From JADCRZ01 sp031399065 (GTDB taxonomy: Bacteria; Bacteroidota; Bacteroidia; Chitinophagales; Chitinophagaceae): a stretch of 64,000 bases of DNA. The notes below the pieces were generated by a model. The model did not search any database and was not told the origin of the DNA. It saw only the letters and a list, made by a program, of their open reading frames with translations. The stretch lies in NCBI GenBank assembly GCA_031399065.1, contig JANNOM010000019.1:1-64000 (forward strand), read 5' to 3'. Below are positions 33,274 to 43,385 of the stretch, one piece after another (the stretch's first letter is position 1; the number at the start of each line of letters is the position of its first letter). The position numbers and the translations under genes are program-made.

Positions 33274-36200
33274 ATGCTTAGAAAAATCCTTAAAATTGCC
33301 CTTATCGTTTTCGTCGGCCTTATCGTTATTGCATTTGCCATTCCTTTCCTTTTTAAAGATAAACTTATAACCATCGCGAAAACCGAGATCAATCGCTCCC
33401 TAAATGCCAAAGCCGATTTCAAGGATCTGGATATTTCCTTTTTCCGGCATTTCCCGCGCGTATCTGCCGCCCTCGAAGGGTTGCAGGTAATTGGCCTGGG
33501 CGAATTCGCGAAAGATACGCTCATCTCCGCTAAAGACATCGATGTGGCACTGGACCTGGTCAGCGTGATACGGGGAAGCAATATGAAGATCCACTCCATT
33601 ACGCTGAACGATCCCAGGATACACGCGATCGTAACCAAAGAGGGCAAAGTGAACTGGGATATTATGAAACCAGATACGAGTGCGGCGACCGTTCCCGAAG
33701 AAAGCACAAAGCCTTTTAACCTGGAACTGAAACAGTATACGATCAATAACGGATATATCAACTACAGGGACGACAGCAGTAATATGAGCGCAGAAATCGT
33801 TCAACTCGATCATAGCGGCAGCGGCGACTTTACTGCAACCCTTTTTACCCTCGTCACCACAACCAAAGCCGGTGCGGTAAGTTTTAATTATGGCGGCGTA
33901 CCTTACCTTATCAATGCTGCTACAGAAATAGATGCAGACCTTCAGATCGATAATGCCCAGAACAAATACACTTTCAAAACGGACAACATACAGGTTAATA
34001 ATTTAAAGCTGGCAACGGAAGGCTATTTCCAATTTGTAAATGACACCACGTACGGGATGGACATAAAGTTCAACGCACCTTCCACCCAGTTTAAAGACCT
34101 GTTGTCTTTAGTGCCTGCCGTGTACAAAAACGACTTCGATAAAATAAAGACCAGCGGAACGGCCGTATTTAATGGTTTTGTGAAAGGTAATTATAACAGC
34201 GTACAGATACCTGCCTACAATATTAATATGGATATTAAAAACGGGTTCTTCCAGTACCCCGACCTGCCGCAGCCGGTAAAAAATATTAATCTCACCCTTA
34301 AGATAAATAATCCTGATGGTGTTACTGATAATACCGTAGTGGACATACCGACCGGTCATATTGAAATGGACAACGAGCCTTTCGATTTCCGGTTGCTGTT
34401 GAAGAAGCCGATGACAGATATGTATATAGATGCCGCAGCTAAGGGAAGACTGGACCTGTCCCGTATTTCGCAGTTCGTAAAGCTGGAAGCCGGTACGCGG
34501 CTGGCGGGTATTATAAAGGCGGACATCAGCGCGAAAGGCAATGTGGTTGTGGTAACGCAGCAGAAGCCTGGGCCATTTACGGCCAGTGGATTCCTGGATA
34601 TCAGCAATCTTTCGTATGCTTCCAAAGACGTACCGCAGCCGGTGAAGAATACTAATTTTAAAATAGAAATTCAAAACCCCGATGGAATAGCAGACCATAC
34701 CGTGGTTACAATCCCTGCCGGTCATGTGGAGATCGGCAGCGAGGCGGTTGATTTTAAGCTATTGATAAAGACACCCGCATCCGACCTGTTTTTCGACGGG
34801 GCGGCTAAAGGACGCTTTAACCTCGCCAATATAGCGCAGTTTGTAACGCTGGAACCCGGTAGCCGGCTGGCTGGTACACTCGATGCCGATATCAGTTTCC
34901 GGGGTAACAAGTCTTCCATCGATAAAGAACAATACGACAAAATAGCCACTGCCGGTACCTTGCGTATGCTTAACTTTCTGTATGCTTCCAAAGACTACCC
35001 GGATGGTATTCAGCTTAATAAATTACTGGCTACATTCAATCCAAGCAATATTACCATCAACGAACTGGCGGGTACTTACCAGAAATCCAGCTTCACCGCC
35101 AACGGAAGCATTAACAATGCCATTCCCTATGTATTGAAAGACGAACCGCTGGATGGTGTTCTCAACGTTAAAGCAGACAGATTGGATGTTAATGCCCTGA
35201 TGGGAACACCGGCCGCAACCTCTCCATCACCCACAACTACTACTCCTGCTACTTCGCAACCATTTGCTGTACCAAAAAATATATCGTTCGTAATCAATGC
35301 CAATGCGGGGAGTGTAAAATACGATAACATTATAATAGAAAACCTGACCGGCAAAGTACAGGTAAAAGACGAAGCCGTACAACTGACCAACGTAAAAGGC
35401 AACACCCTGGGCGGAACTATGGCGGTTACGGGCTCCTATTCTACCAGAACAAGCAAAACCAAGCCTGACATGTCATTCAGTTACGATATGCAGGGAGTGG
35501 ATATTCAGAAAACGTTTTTAGCGTTTAATACCGTACAGAAGCTGATGCCGGTAGCCCAGTTTCTGTCGGGTAAAATAACTTCCCAGCTTAACCTGAGTGG
35601 CAGGCTCGGCGAATCCATGATGCCCGATCTGGCTACCTTAAGCGGAAAGGGGGTACTGCTGATAATGGAAGGGGTATTAAATAAATTCGGCCCGATGGAC
35701 AAACTGGCTTCTGCCCTTAAGGTAAGCGAACTCCAGAAGTTATCTCTTAAGGATGTAAAAACGTATTTTGAATTTTCCAACGGCAAAGTACTTGTAAAGC
35801 CGTTTAAAGTAAAGGTTAAAGATATCGACATGGAGATCGGCGGTATTCATGGGCTGGACCAATCCATCGATTATGTGATCAATATGAAATTACCCAGGGC
35901 CCTCATGGGTGCACAGGCCAATGCATTGGTCAATAACCTGGCTTCGCAGGCCACAGCCAAAGGTATACCGGTTAAAATGAGTGATGTAATCAACCTTAAG
36001 GTAGGTATGGGTGGTACCATCAAAAACCCGGTACTCAACCTGAATATGAAGGAGGCCGGCGGCAGCATTACCGACGACCTTAAAAAACAGGCCACGGATT
36101 TTGCCCAGGCTAAGATAGACAGCTCTAAGAAAGTATTAAGAGATACGCTTACAGCGGTTCGAAACGAGGTATTGAAAAATGCTAAAGACGAACTGCTAAA

Positions 36201-36339
36201 GCAGATAGGAGGCAACAAAAACGATACTACATCGAAAGCTCCTGCCGCAGATCCGAAAAAACGCATCGAGGAAGCAGGTAAGAATGTACTGAATAATCTT
36301 TTTAAAAAGAAGGCAGTTGATACTACAAAGAAACAATAA
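33274..36339 (+). CDS. AsmA family envelope protein
   Basis: A 1021-residue protein with an N-terminal membrane helix (about residues 8-26) and a long beta-rich periplasmic part, as in AsmA-like proteins that bridge the inner and outer membranes and are linked to lipid transport. The AsmA signature is seen at the start (KIALIVFVGLIVIAFAIPFLFKDKLITIAKTEINRSLNAKADF) and the conserved C-terminal region at VLLIMEGVLNKFGPMDKLASAL through VKVKDIDMEIGGIHGLDQSIDYVINM. An internal 122-residue duplication lies in the middle. The tail is Ala/Lys-rich with helical repeats. Divergent from trmH-like gene. Confidence 0.88.
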   Translation: MLRKILKIALIVFVGLIVIAFAIPFLFKDKLITIAKTEINRSLNAKADFKDLDISFFRHFPRVSAALEGLQVIGLGEFAKDTLISAKDIDVALDLVSVIRGSNMKIHSITLNDPRIHAIVTKEGKVNWDIMKPDTSAATVPEESTKPFNLELKQYTINNGYINYRDDSSNMSAEIVQLDHSGSGDFTATLFTLVTTTKAGAVSFNYGGVPYLINAATEIDADLQIDNAQNKYTFKTDNIQVNNLKLATEGYFQFVNDTTYGMDIKFNAPSTQFKDLLSLVPAVYKNDFDKIKTSGTAVFNGFVKGNYNSVQIPAYNINMDIKNGFFQYPDLPQPVKNINLTLKINNPDGVTDNTVVDIPTGHIEMDNEPFDFRLLLKKPMTDMYIDAAAKGRLDLSRISQFVKLEAGTRLAGIIKADISAKGNVVVVTQQKPGPFTASGFLDISNLSYASKDVPQPVKNTNFKIEIQNPDGIADHTVVTIPAGHVEIGSEAVDFKLLIKTPASDLFFDGAAKGRFNLANIAQFVTLEPGSRLAGTLDADISFRGNKSSIDKEQYDKIATAGTLRMLNFLYASKDYPDGIQLNKLLATFNPSNITINELAGTYQKSSFTANGSINNAIPYVLKDEPLDGVLNVKADRLDVNALMGTPAATSPSPTTTTPATSQPFAVPKNISFVINANAGSVKYDNIIIENLTGKVQVKDEAVQLTNVKGNTLGGTMAVTGSYSTRTSKTKPDMSFSYDMQGVDIQKTFLAFNTVQKLMPVAQFLSGKITSQLNLSGRLGESMMPDLATLSGKGVLLIMEGVLNKFGPMDKLASALKVSELQKLSLKDVKTYFEFSNGKVLVKPFKVKVKDIDMEIGGIHGLDQSIDYVINMKLPRALMGAQANALVNNLASQATAKGIPVKMSDVINLKVGMGGTIKNPVLNLNMKEAGGSITDDLKKQATDFAQAKIDSSKKVLRDTLTAVRNEVLKNAKDELLKQIGGNKNDTTSKAPAADPKKRIEEAGKNVLNNLFKKKAVDTTKKQ
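34267..34908 (+). repeat. Internal 366-bp duplication in the AsmA-like gene
   Basis: The block starting PQPVKN (34267) and ending ADISAKGN recurs exactly 366 bp later as PQPVKN (34633) ending ADISFRGN, with no indel in between. Protein similarity is strong (for example HTVVTIPAGHVEI versus NTVVDIPTGHIEM) while codons have diverged, so the duplication is old and selectively kept. Confidence 0.8.
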
Positions 36340-36511
36340 AAACAAAAACGGGCATATTCAGTAAATTGGCTAAGTGATTATACCTAATATGGAATGTATT
36401 ATGTTATTATGGTTGAAAATGACCGTATCTACTTTTTACAGAAACAATATATAAGTTTACGCATCCGTTGTGATAAGTCGCCCGTTCACCAATCTATTAT
36501 CACAGCTATTT

Positions 36512-39500
36512 ATGAAACTTTACCCCCTGCTAAAGCCTTTGGCTTTACATAAAACCATTGTCTTTGTTGTAAAAAGCACTTTTATTATCATCAGTTGTTT
36601 TTGCGGTTCTTTCTCTTCGCAGGCCGCCAACCGTTATTGGATTGCCCCTTTACCTTCAAACTGGAGTAATACCAGCAATTGGTCAGCAAGTTCCGGTGGT
36701 TCGGGCGGGGCAAGTGTTCCGGGCGCATTGGATATTGTTACCTTTGATAATGCAGGCATGGGGAATTGTACGATGGATGTCGCGGTAAGTATAACAAACC
36801 TACTCGTGAGCAGCGGATATACAGGGACGTTAATTCAGGGTGCCAGCACGATATCAATTGCTGGTACCGCTACGTTAATAGGCGGAATATTTAATGGGGG
36901 AACGGCCGGTATTACCATCACCGGTGCTTTTAGCCTGTCCGGTACTGCATTTACTTCAACTACCGGCATACTGGAATTAAGAGACAATGCGGCTTTTACA
37001 AGTGGATCTTTTGCGCACAATAATGGTACGGTGCGCTTCAATACTCTCAATAACACTGCGCAAACAACAACGGGGATAAGTCCCACCTTTTACGTGCTTG
37101 AATTTGTCGGTCTCGGAAGGCCCTATACATTATCATCTGCCGGTATTATAACGGTAATCAGCGATTTAAACTTTACGGGTTCGTCATTCTATACTGTAAA
37201 TACAGGAATTATCCATGTAAAAGGAAACATTATAGTAAGTAATACGGCATACAATTGTAGTGGCAATGCAGAAATTATTATTAACGGCACTGTTGATCAG
37301 AACTTTGTTGGTGCGGTCACTGCTTTCCAGGGTGCTTTGCCAAAAGTGGTCATTAATAAAAGTTCGGGGGATTTGAATCTCAGTAATTTCCCCGCCGCAT
37401 CAAATGATTTTACTTACATAGCAGGAACAGTAAATACATCAGGCTATACTTTTTGCTTTACAAGAGGTGGTATAATTACCGGTAATATAATTTTGGATAA
37501 TATTGCCTTTGATGTAACCAGTTCAGGGGGCATCTTTACTATTGCTACGGGCACCACAATTACGGCTACCGAAGATGTTACTATTAGCGGATTTGGAAAT
37601 TTGCAGTTAAATTCAGGAAACATAGATGTATATGGAAATCTGCTGCTGGTCAATACTGCATATGGAAGTGGAGGATCTGCCACCATAAATATTATAGGCG
37701 CATCCAATCAAATGATTGATGGTACAGCTATTGTTGCAGGCCAGAGCCGTCTTCCCAATATAATCATTAATAAACCAGGTGGAACACTAACTTTTTCCGG
37801 AAATATTTCATTTTTCGGAAATGTAACCTATACCGCCGGATTAATAGATCCCGGAACATCTACCGTTCATATCGTTAGAACATTAACTATAACAGGAAGT
37901 TTCACCCTATATAATTTAAGTATCAATACTTCGGGAACGATCGCACTTACAATCGCATCGGGGAATACGATTACAGTCGCCAACGATTACACCATGGAAA
38001 CCGGTACTGCCAACCAGATTATCATTAACACGGGGACCATAGCAGTGCAGGGAAACATTATAAATAATAACACAGGTGTTGCAGGTGGAGGTTCCGGTAC
38101 ATTATTAATCAATGGAACAGGGAATCAAAATATCACCTCGACCGGGGTTATTTTTCAGGGTACATTACCCAGGGTAACTATTGATAAAGCAAGCGGTACG
38201 CTGACGTTGCCTTCACTTATTACGGTGAAAAACAACTGGACTTATATAGCTGGTACAATAGATGCAACTACCAACAATTCCACAGTAGTATTTGGGTTTA
38301 CGCTGACTGTAAGCGGCAACCACACGTTACGTAATGTTGTTTTTGACGGCGGGGGTTCTTATGCATACACAATAGCGGCAGGTACTACGTTAAATCTTAC
38401 CGGCAATATGGCTATCAGTGGCAGTGGAAATGTTTTGCTAAATACAGGTGCCATTAACCTGGAGGGTAATCTCAACCTGACCAATACAGCTACCGGCGGC
38501 GGCGGAAATGCAGTTATCAATGTTACAGGTACAGCAAACCAGGCCATTACCGGATCACTGTCATCATACCAGAGCAGCCTTCCCTCCATCGTCATCAATA
38601 AAAACTCCGGTATGTTAACATTGCCATCCACCATAACTGTAAAAGGAAATTATACGTACACCACCGGGAGCCTCGACGTTTCCACCAATAACAGCAATAT
38701 TGTTTTCGGAAATTCCATGACTATCAGCGGAACGCATTCTTTGAACAATATCACATTTGATGGTGCTGCAGGTTATACCTATACACTTACCGGGGCTACC
38801 ACACTTAATATTACAGGCAACATGACGATGTCCGGAACAGGTAACATATTTTTAAATAATGGAACAATCAATCTGAATGGTGACCTGATTTTAACGAATA
38901 CAGCCACTTCCGGATCGGGTAGTACATTAATAGCATTTGTTGCTCCTATAAACCAGCAGATCATTAGTTCATTACTGATCAACCAGTGTAACTTACCTGC
39001 TGTTACCATTAATAAGCCATCGGGAACGCTTACTTTCCCTGCTATCATTACCGTACGCGGAAACTGGACCTTCCTATCCGGAACGTTAGATCTATCAACT
39101 AACAATGCCACGGTGGTATACAACGGCAGCCTTTCCCTAAGTGGAAGTCATACGCTGAACCACGTAAATTTTGAAGGAACTATAAGCAATACTTACACTG
39201 TACTTTCAGGTACCATACTTACTGTTTCAGGTACGCTTATCACTTCCGGCAATTCAGCTGTTACAATTAATACACCTATAAGTGCATCAACAGCTATCCA
39301 GGCCCAGGGCGATATACTGATAACCAATACATCTACCAGTGGTGGCGGAACAGGAACTATTCTTATAAATGGCACCGGAGCGCAAACATTAGACGGCACT
39401 TCTCCTTCTGGACAAGGCAGAATGGCTCATATCAGAATTCAGAAAGCATCCGGTATACTTACACTGAATGGCATTATTTCAGAAAGCCGCGACTGGACAT

Positions 39501-40993
39501 ATATTAGCGGAACGGTAGATCCTGCATCTTCTACGGTGGTTTTTGGTAGAAATAACCTGGCAATAAGTAGCAGTGGAATGAATTTCAATAATGTTTCGGT
39601 GATCTCTAATACAATCTCCTTAAGCAATAGTATAGTAATCAACGGAAATTTGACAATCAGTTCGGGTGCATTTGCAGCGGGAAGCAACTCGATTGCTCTT
39701 ATGGGTAACTGGATTAATCATAGTTCTATAGGATTCAGCGAATCTACCAGTACCGTAGAATTTAAAGGAACAAGCCTTCAAACCATCACAGTACCGGGCG
39801 GGGAAGTTTTCGCAAGCCTTATATTGAATAATACCGGAGCAGGTATTCAACTTGTAAATAATGTAACTACTTCTTCCACATTGGTTATGACACAAGGCAA
39901 TGTGGATCTTAATAACAGTATACTCACACTTGGGACATCCGTTGCAAACAGAGGCACACTGTCCAGAAGCAACGGAACAATCATTAACACGGGTTCCTTT
40001 GTAAGATGGTTCAATACAACCAATATACCAGCAGGGTCTTCAAATGGCCTGTTCCCCATGGGTACACTAACGGATTACCAGCCTTTATTTGTATCGGCCC
40101 CATCCACTGCCCCTACTACCGGAGGCACCATTACCATAGCTTATAATAATGCTGCAGGCAATACGGCTGTTTCCTTTCCCGATGGCGCAGCAAACCTGGA
40201 AGTCCGAAAAAATTTAAACTGGGCAATCAGTACAGCAAATGGCCTGGCCGGCGGCACCTACGAATTAAGTGCCCGGGGAACGGGCTTTGGCGTTGTTGCC
40301 GATATCGCGGATCTCCGGCTCACACTCGCAGCAAATATTATAGGAACGGCAGGCACTAATGGAGGAACAATAACCAATCCACAGGTTAACCGGATCGCCC
40401 TATCGGCTGCCAACCTTTCCAATAGTTATTTTATTGGTTCGGTTAACGCTTCTTCGACTACACTGCCTGTCAGGTTGCTCTTTTTCAATGCCACTTTAAA
40501 ATCCGGGCGTGCAAAATTGAACTGGGCAACTGCTTCAGAAACCAATAATGCTTTTTTTACTATACAACGTTGCATTGACGGTCTTTCTTGGTTTGATCTG
40601 TTTAGCGTTAAAAGTGCAGGGAATGGTAACAGCAATACTTTCTATGAAGCATTTGATGAACGTCCGCTAAAAGGAAAAGCTTACTACCGGCTGAAACAAA
40701 CTGACATGGACGGCGCTTCCTCAAATAGTGCGATCCGCGAACTGGTCTTCCTAACTGAAGATAAGCTGAAAATATACCCCAATCCTTTTACGGACTATAT
40801 CGTAATAGAATGGCAGGGGCAGCAAAAGCCGGTTATTAATTTGTACAATGGTAATGGGGAGCAGTTATATCCAAAAATCATTGATGAAAATGGCCGGTCT
40901 ACTATATTTTGTTCTTTGCTAAGTAAAGGATTCTATTTCATTCGTACCGGGCATGAAAACGTAAACCGGACAAATACCTTTATCAAAAATTAA
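36512..40993 (+). CDS. Large T9SS-exported repetitive surface protein
   Basis: A 1493-residue protein with a signal peptide (about 1-40, ending FSSQAA), a very long Thr/Gly/Asn/Ile-rich body and a C-terminal type IX secretion sorting domain (KIYPNPFTDYIVIEW near residue 1420, ending RTGHENVNRTNTFIKN). The body is built of six 138-residue beta-rich modules in a row, each opening with INK/IDK-x-SGxLT and TYxxGTxD, consistent with a beta-solenoid or adhesin stalk. The likely place is the cell surface or outside. The frame opens at GTG 36470, but ATG 36512 gives the clean signal peptide. Adhesion is inferred; no enzyme domain is seen. Its stop shares TTAA with the convergent NUDIX gene. Confidence 0.85.
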   Translation: MKLYPLLKPLALHKTIVFVVKSTFIIISCFCGSFSSQAANRYWIAPLPSNWSNTSNWSASSGGSGGASVPGALDIVTFDNAGMGNCTMDVAVSITNLLVSSGYTGTLIQGASTISIAGTATLIGGIFNGGTAGITITGAFSLSGTAFTSTTGILELRDNAAFTSGSFAHNNGTVRFNTLNNTAQTTTGISPTFYVLEFVGLGRPYTLSSAGIITVISDLNFTGSSFYTVNTGIIHVKGNIIVSNTAYNCSGNAEIIINGTVDQNFVGAVTAFQGALPKVVINKSSGDLNLSNFPAASNDFTYIAGTVNTSGYTFCFTRGGIITGNIILDNIAFDVTSSGGIFTIATGTTITATEDVTISGFGNLQLNSGNIDVYGNLLLVNTAYGSGGSATINIIGASNQMIDGTAIVAGQSRLPNIIINKPGGTLTFSGNISFFGNVTYTAGLIDPGTSTVHIVRTLTITGSFTLYNLSINTSGTIALTIASGNTITVANDYTMETGTANQIIINTGTIAVQGNIINNNTGVAGGGSGTLLINGTGNQNITSTGVIFQGTLPRVTIDKASGTLTLPSLITVKNNWTYIAGTIDATTNNSTVVFGFTLTVSGNHTLRNVVFDGGGSYAYTIAAGTTLNLTGNMAISGSGNVLLNTGAINLEGNLNLTNTATGGGGNAVINVTGTANQAITGSLSSYQSSLPSIVINKNSGMLTLPSTITVKGNYTYTTGSLDVSTNNSNIVFGNSMTISGTHSLNNITFDGAAGYTYTLTGATTLNITGNMTMSGTGNIFLNNGTINLNGDLILTNTATSGSGSTLIAFVAPINQQIISSLLINQCNLPAVTINKPSGTLTFPAIITVRGNWTFLSGTLDLSTNNATVVYNGSLSLSGSHTLNHVNFEGTISNTYTVLSGTILTVSGTLITSGNSAVTINTPISASTAIQAQGDILITNTSTSGGGTGTILINGTGAQTLDGTSPSGQGRMAHIRIQKASGILTLNGIISESRDWTYISGTVDPASSTVVFGRNNLAISSSGMNFNNVSVISNTISLSNSIVINGNLTISSGAFAAGSNSIALMGNWINHSSIGFSESTSTVEFKGTSLQTITVPGGEVFASLILNNTGAGIQLVNNVTTSSTLVMTQGNVDLNNSILTLGTSVANRGTLSRSNGTIINTGSFVRWFNTTNIPAGSSNGLFPMGTLTDYQPLFVSAPSTAPTTGGTITIAYNNAAGNTAVSFPDGAANLEVRKNLNWAISTANGLAGGTYELSARGTGFGVVADIADLRLTLAANIIGTAGTNGGTITNPQVNRIALSAANLSNSYFIGSVNASSTTLPVRLLFFNATLKSGRAKLNWATASETNNAFFTIQRCIDGLSWFDLFSVKSAGNGNSNTFYEAFDERPLKGKAYYRLKQTDMDGASSNSAIRELVFLTEDKLKIYPNPFTDYIVIEWQGQQKPVINLYNGNGEQLYPKIIDENGRSTIFCSLLSKGFYFIRTGHENVNRTNTFIKN
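37352..39560 (+). repeat. Six in-frame modules with a 414-bp period in the T9SS protein
   Basis: The anchor I-N/D/Q-K begins at 37352, 37766, 38180, 38594, 39008 and 39437. The first four intervals are exactly 414 bp (138 codons) and the fifth is 429 bp. Modules vary in sequence but keep length, so insertions and deletions are selected against, as in solenoid folds. Confidence 0.8.
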
Positions 40994-41598
40994 AGTAAAT
41001 TACCAGGCCCTGCATCTATTAACTTTAATTTTTTCAATTTAAGTAAAGCATAAAAGATACAGTTCACATGCAGGGATTGCAAAATCCGGTTAGTCATAAC
41101 CATGCTTATTAAGTCATCTATTTCTACCTCTATAACTTCTATTTCTTCATTATGATCTAATTGCTGCTTACCCTTCTTTTTACCGCCCGTTGCGAGAAAA
41201 AGATCGGTATAGCCTGAAAGTATACCCGGATTGGCCGCAACTTCCGCCAGGTGCTCGATGTCTTTAAATTCATAACCCGTTTCTTCCAGCAATTCGCGCC
41301 GCATGCCGTCTGCAAAGTCCTCCCCTTCATCTATAAACCCTCCCGGCGTTTCAATCAGTGTTCTTTCCAGGGGATGACGGTACTGACGAACCAGCAGCAC
41401 TTTGTTATCTTCAGTAATGGCAAGGGCCGTGGCGGAGCGCGGAATCTCCACTACAAAATATGGGTCAATGATAGTTCCGTCCTGCCGCTGGCATACATCG
41501 CGCCGGGCAGTGAAATAAATATGATTGCTTAGGTATTCGGAGGAAATTTTCTTCCAGCTCAAATCGCTCATTCGTTTGCTTTTGTACGCTTTATTCAT
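40990..41598 (-). CDS. NUDIX hydrolase (ADP-ribose pyrophosphatase-like)
   Basis: A 202-residue cytosolic NUDIX enzyme. The Nudix box GGFIDEGEDFADGMRRELLEETGYEF is complete: Gly, the metal-binding Glu residues in RELLEETG, and the final hydrophobic residues. It is preceded by VLLVRQYRHPLERTLIETPGG, typical of the ADP-ribose pyrophosphatase group. Starts at 41598 (MNKAYK, overlapping the ABC gene by 8 bp) or 41571 (MSDLSW, closer to family N-termini) are both possible; an upstream frame to 41634 is not supported. The substrate is probably a nucleotide sugar or ADP-ribose. Confidence 0.88.
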   Translation of the reverse strand: MNKAYKSKRMSDLSWKKISSEYLSNHIYFTARRDVCQRQDGTIIDPYFVVEIPRSATALAITEDNKVLLVRQYRHPLERTLIETPGGFIDEGEDFADGMRRELLEETGYEFKDIEHLAEVAANPGILSGYTDLFLATGGKKKGKQQLDHNEEIEVIEVEIDDLISMVMTNRILQSLHVNCIFYALLKLKKLKLIDAGPGNLL

Positions 41599-42349
41599 CC
41601 CGCCATTCCTTCCCGGTAAGCTGTATAAATACATCTTCCAGGTTGGCAGTTTTCACCTGTTGCTTTCTTTCAAAGCCCGTTCCGATCAAATCGTCTATCA
41701 GTTTATCCGGAGAATTAATAGCCACTATTTTGCCGGAGTCGATAATCGCTACCCGGTCGCACAGTACCTCCGCTTCGTCCATATAATGGGTAGTGATGAT
41801 CACCGTGGTTCCTTTGTTCCTGATATCGCGGATCAGATCCCAGAGGTTTCTTCTGGCCTGCGGGTCGAGACCGGTAGTAGGTTCATCCAGGAATATGATC
41901 CTGGGTTGGTTGATAAGGGTGGTGGCAATGGAGAACCGCTGCTTTTGCCCTCCGCTCAGCTCCTTGAACTTGGCTTTGGCTTTATCCTGAAGGTTCACCA
42001 ATCCGAGCAGTTCCCTGGCATCTGCGGGACGGTTGTACAGTCCCCCGAAGAGTGTAATAAGTTCGGTAAGATTAAGTCCGGGATAATACCCGGAGCTTTG
42101 CAACTGCACCCCGATAATCTTTTTGATATCTTCGGGCGAAGTATCAAGGTTTAAACCACCCACCATTACTTCACCGCTGGTTTTTTGCCGCAGTGTTTCT
42201 ATGATCTCCAGCGTAGTGGATTTACCGGCTCCGTTGGGGCCCAGTAAACCGAATATCTCTCCTTCGTAAACATCGAAACTGATGCCTTTCACCGCTTCGA
42301 GCTCGCCGTATGTTTTATACAGATCTTTTACTGAAATAATGGTATTCAT
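41591..42349 (-). CDS. ABC transporter ATP-binding protein (ABC-2/CcmA type)
   Basis: A 252-residue ATPase with Walker A LGPNGAGKST, signature LSGGQKQR, Walker B RIIFLDEPTTGLD and switch His in TTHYMDEAE. The C-terminus GFERKQQVKTANLEDVFIQLTGKEWRDE is the usual tail of ABC-2 exporters for drugs, lipids or polysaccharides. No matching permease gene is adjacent: fbp lies upstream and NUDIX directly downstream, overlapping by 8 bp. The partner membrane subunit must be elsewhere or this ATPase pairs with another system. Confidence 0.88.
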   Translation of the reverse strand: MNTIISVKDLYKTYGELEAVKGISFDVYEGEIFGLLGPNGAGKSTTLEIIETLRQKTSGEVMVGGLNLDTSPEDIKKIIGVQLQSSGYYPGLNLTELITLFGGLYNRPADARELLGLVNLQDKAKAKFKELSGGQKQRFSIATTLINQPRIIFLDEPTTGLDPQARRNLWDLIRDIRNKGTTVIITTHYMDEAEVLCDRVAIIDSGKIVAINSPDKLIDDLIGTGFERKQQVKTANLEDVFIQLTGKEWRDE

Positions 42350-42356
42350 AATAAAG

Positions 42357-43376
42357 TTATTTAACGGCTTGCCAGTGATGTTCCAGCTCTTCCATCATCG
42401 ACCTGCTGCCGACAAAAAAAGGAGAGCGCTGATGCAGTTCCGTTGGTTGCACGTCCAGTATCCGCTGCCTGCCGTCTGTTGCCTTTCCACCCGCCACTTC
42501 CGTTATAAACGCGAATGGATTGCATTCATATAATAAACGAAGCTTGCCTTTCGGTTTGTCGGTGGTTCCCGGGTACATAAAGATACCGCCTTTTATCAGG
42601 TTACGGTGTACATCCGCCACCATACTTCCTATGTATCGCTGCGTGTAAGGACCGCCGTTGGTCTTGTCTTTTTTCTGGCAGGTATCGATGTAGTTACGCG
42701 TACCTTCTTCGTACTGGAAAAAGTTACCATGGTTCACTGAATATATTCTTCCAGATTCGGGGCATTTGATGTCGGGGTGACTGAGGCAAAATTCTCCAAT
42801 GGACTGGTCGAGGGTGAACCCGTTTACTCCCCGTCGTGTAGCGTACACCATCATGGTACTGGAGCCGTAAATGATATATCCCGCCGCCACCTGCTTTTTG
42901 CCGGGCTGCAGAAAGTCCTCTCGGGTGCAGGGTTGTCCTTTGGGACTTATCCTCGGGAAAACGCTGAAAATGGTACCTATCGAAACGTTCACATCTATAT
43001 TCCCGCTGCCGTCCAGCGGGTCGAACAATACCACGTATTTGGAATGATTGCTTATTTCGTCATCGAAGATCACGAAGTCGTCCATTTCTTCACTGCCGAT
43101 ACCGGCGCAACTAATGCCGTGCCTCAGTACACCCATAAACTGGTTATTGGCAAATATATCCAGCTTTTTAACATCCTCTCCCTGTACATTCACGGTGCCG
43201 TAATCGCCCAGGATGTCCACCAACCCGGCTTTATTCACTTCCACGTTAATACGCTTGGCAGCGAGCCCGATATCCCGCAGCAGGCGGCTCAGTTCACCGG
43301 TGGCATGGGGGAAGTCGCGCAGTTGCTGGATAGTGAATTCATCCAGCGTCGAAATTTTCCGGTTTATGGTGCTCAT
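42357..43376 (-). CDS. fbp: Fructose-1,6-bisphosphatase, class I
   Basis: Gluconeogenic enzyme converting fructose-1,6-bisphosphate to fructose-6-phosphate. The 339 residues contain VLFDPLDGSGNIDVNVSIGTIFSVF with the metal-binding Asp cluster, DDFVIFDDE and GKLRLLYECNPFAFITEVAGGKATDG. The frame is open to 43397, but MSTINRK at 43376 matches usual N-termini and a -7 box lies just before it. It is divergent from the aspartokinase gene, sharing an overlapped promoter region. The ABC gene follows 7 bp after its stop. Confidence 0.96.
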   Translation of the reverse strand: MSTINRKISTLDEFTIQQLRDFPHATGELSRLLRDIGLAAKRINVEVNKAGLVDILGDYGTVNVQGEDVKKLDIFANNQFMGVLRHGISCAGIGSEEMDDFVIFDDEISNHSKYVVLFDPLDGSGNIDVNVSIGTIFSVFPRISPKGQPCTREDFLQPGKKQVAAGYIIYGSSTMMVYATRRGVNGFTLDQSIGEFCLSHPDIKCPESGRIYSVNHGNFFQYEEGTRNYIDTCQKKDKTNGGPYTQRYIGSMVADVHRNLIKGGIFMYPGTTDKPKGKLRLLYECNPFAFITEVAGGKATDGRQRILDVQPTELHQRSPFFVGSRSMMEELEHHWQAVK

Positions 43377-43385
43377 GCGGCAATT

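Noticed and set aside
36470..36511. GTG start of the T9SS protein at 36470
   Set aside because: Adds 14 residues before a clean signal peptide that starts at ATG 36512; not excluded, but less likely.
41571..41634. Start of the NUDIX gene at 41634
   Set aside because: The added residues overlap the ABC gene further and are not family-like; 41598 or 41571 preferred.
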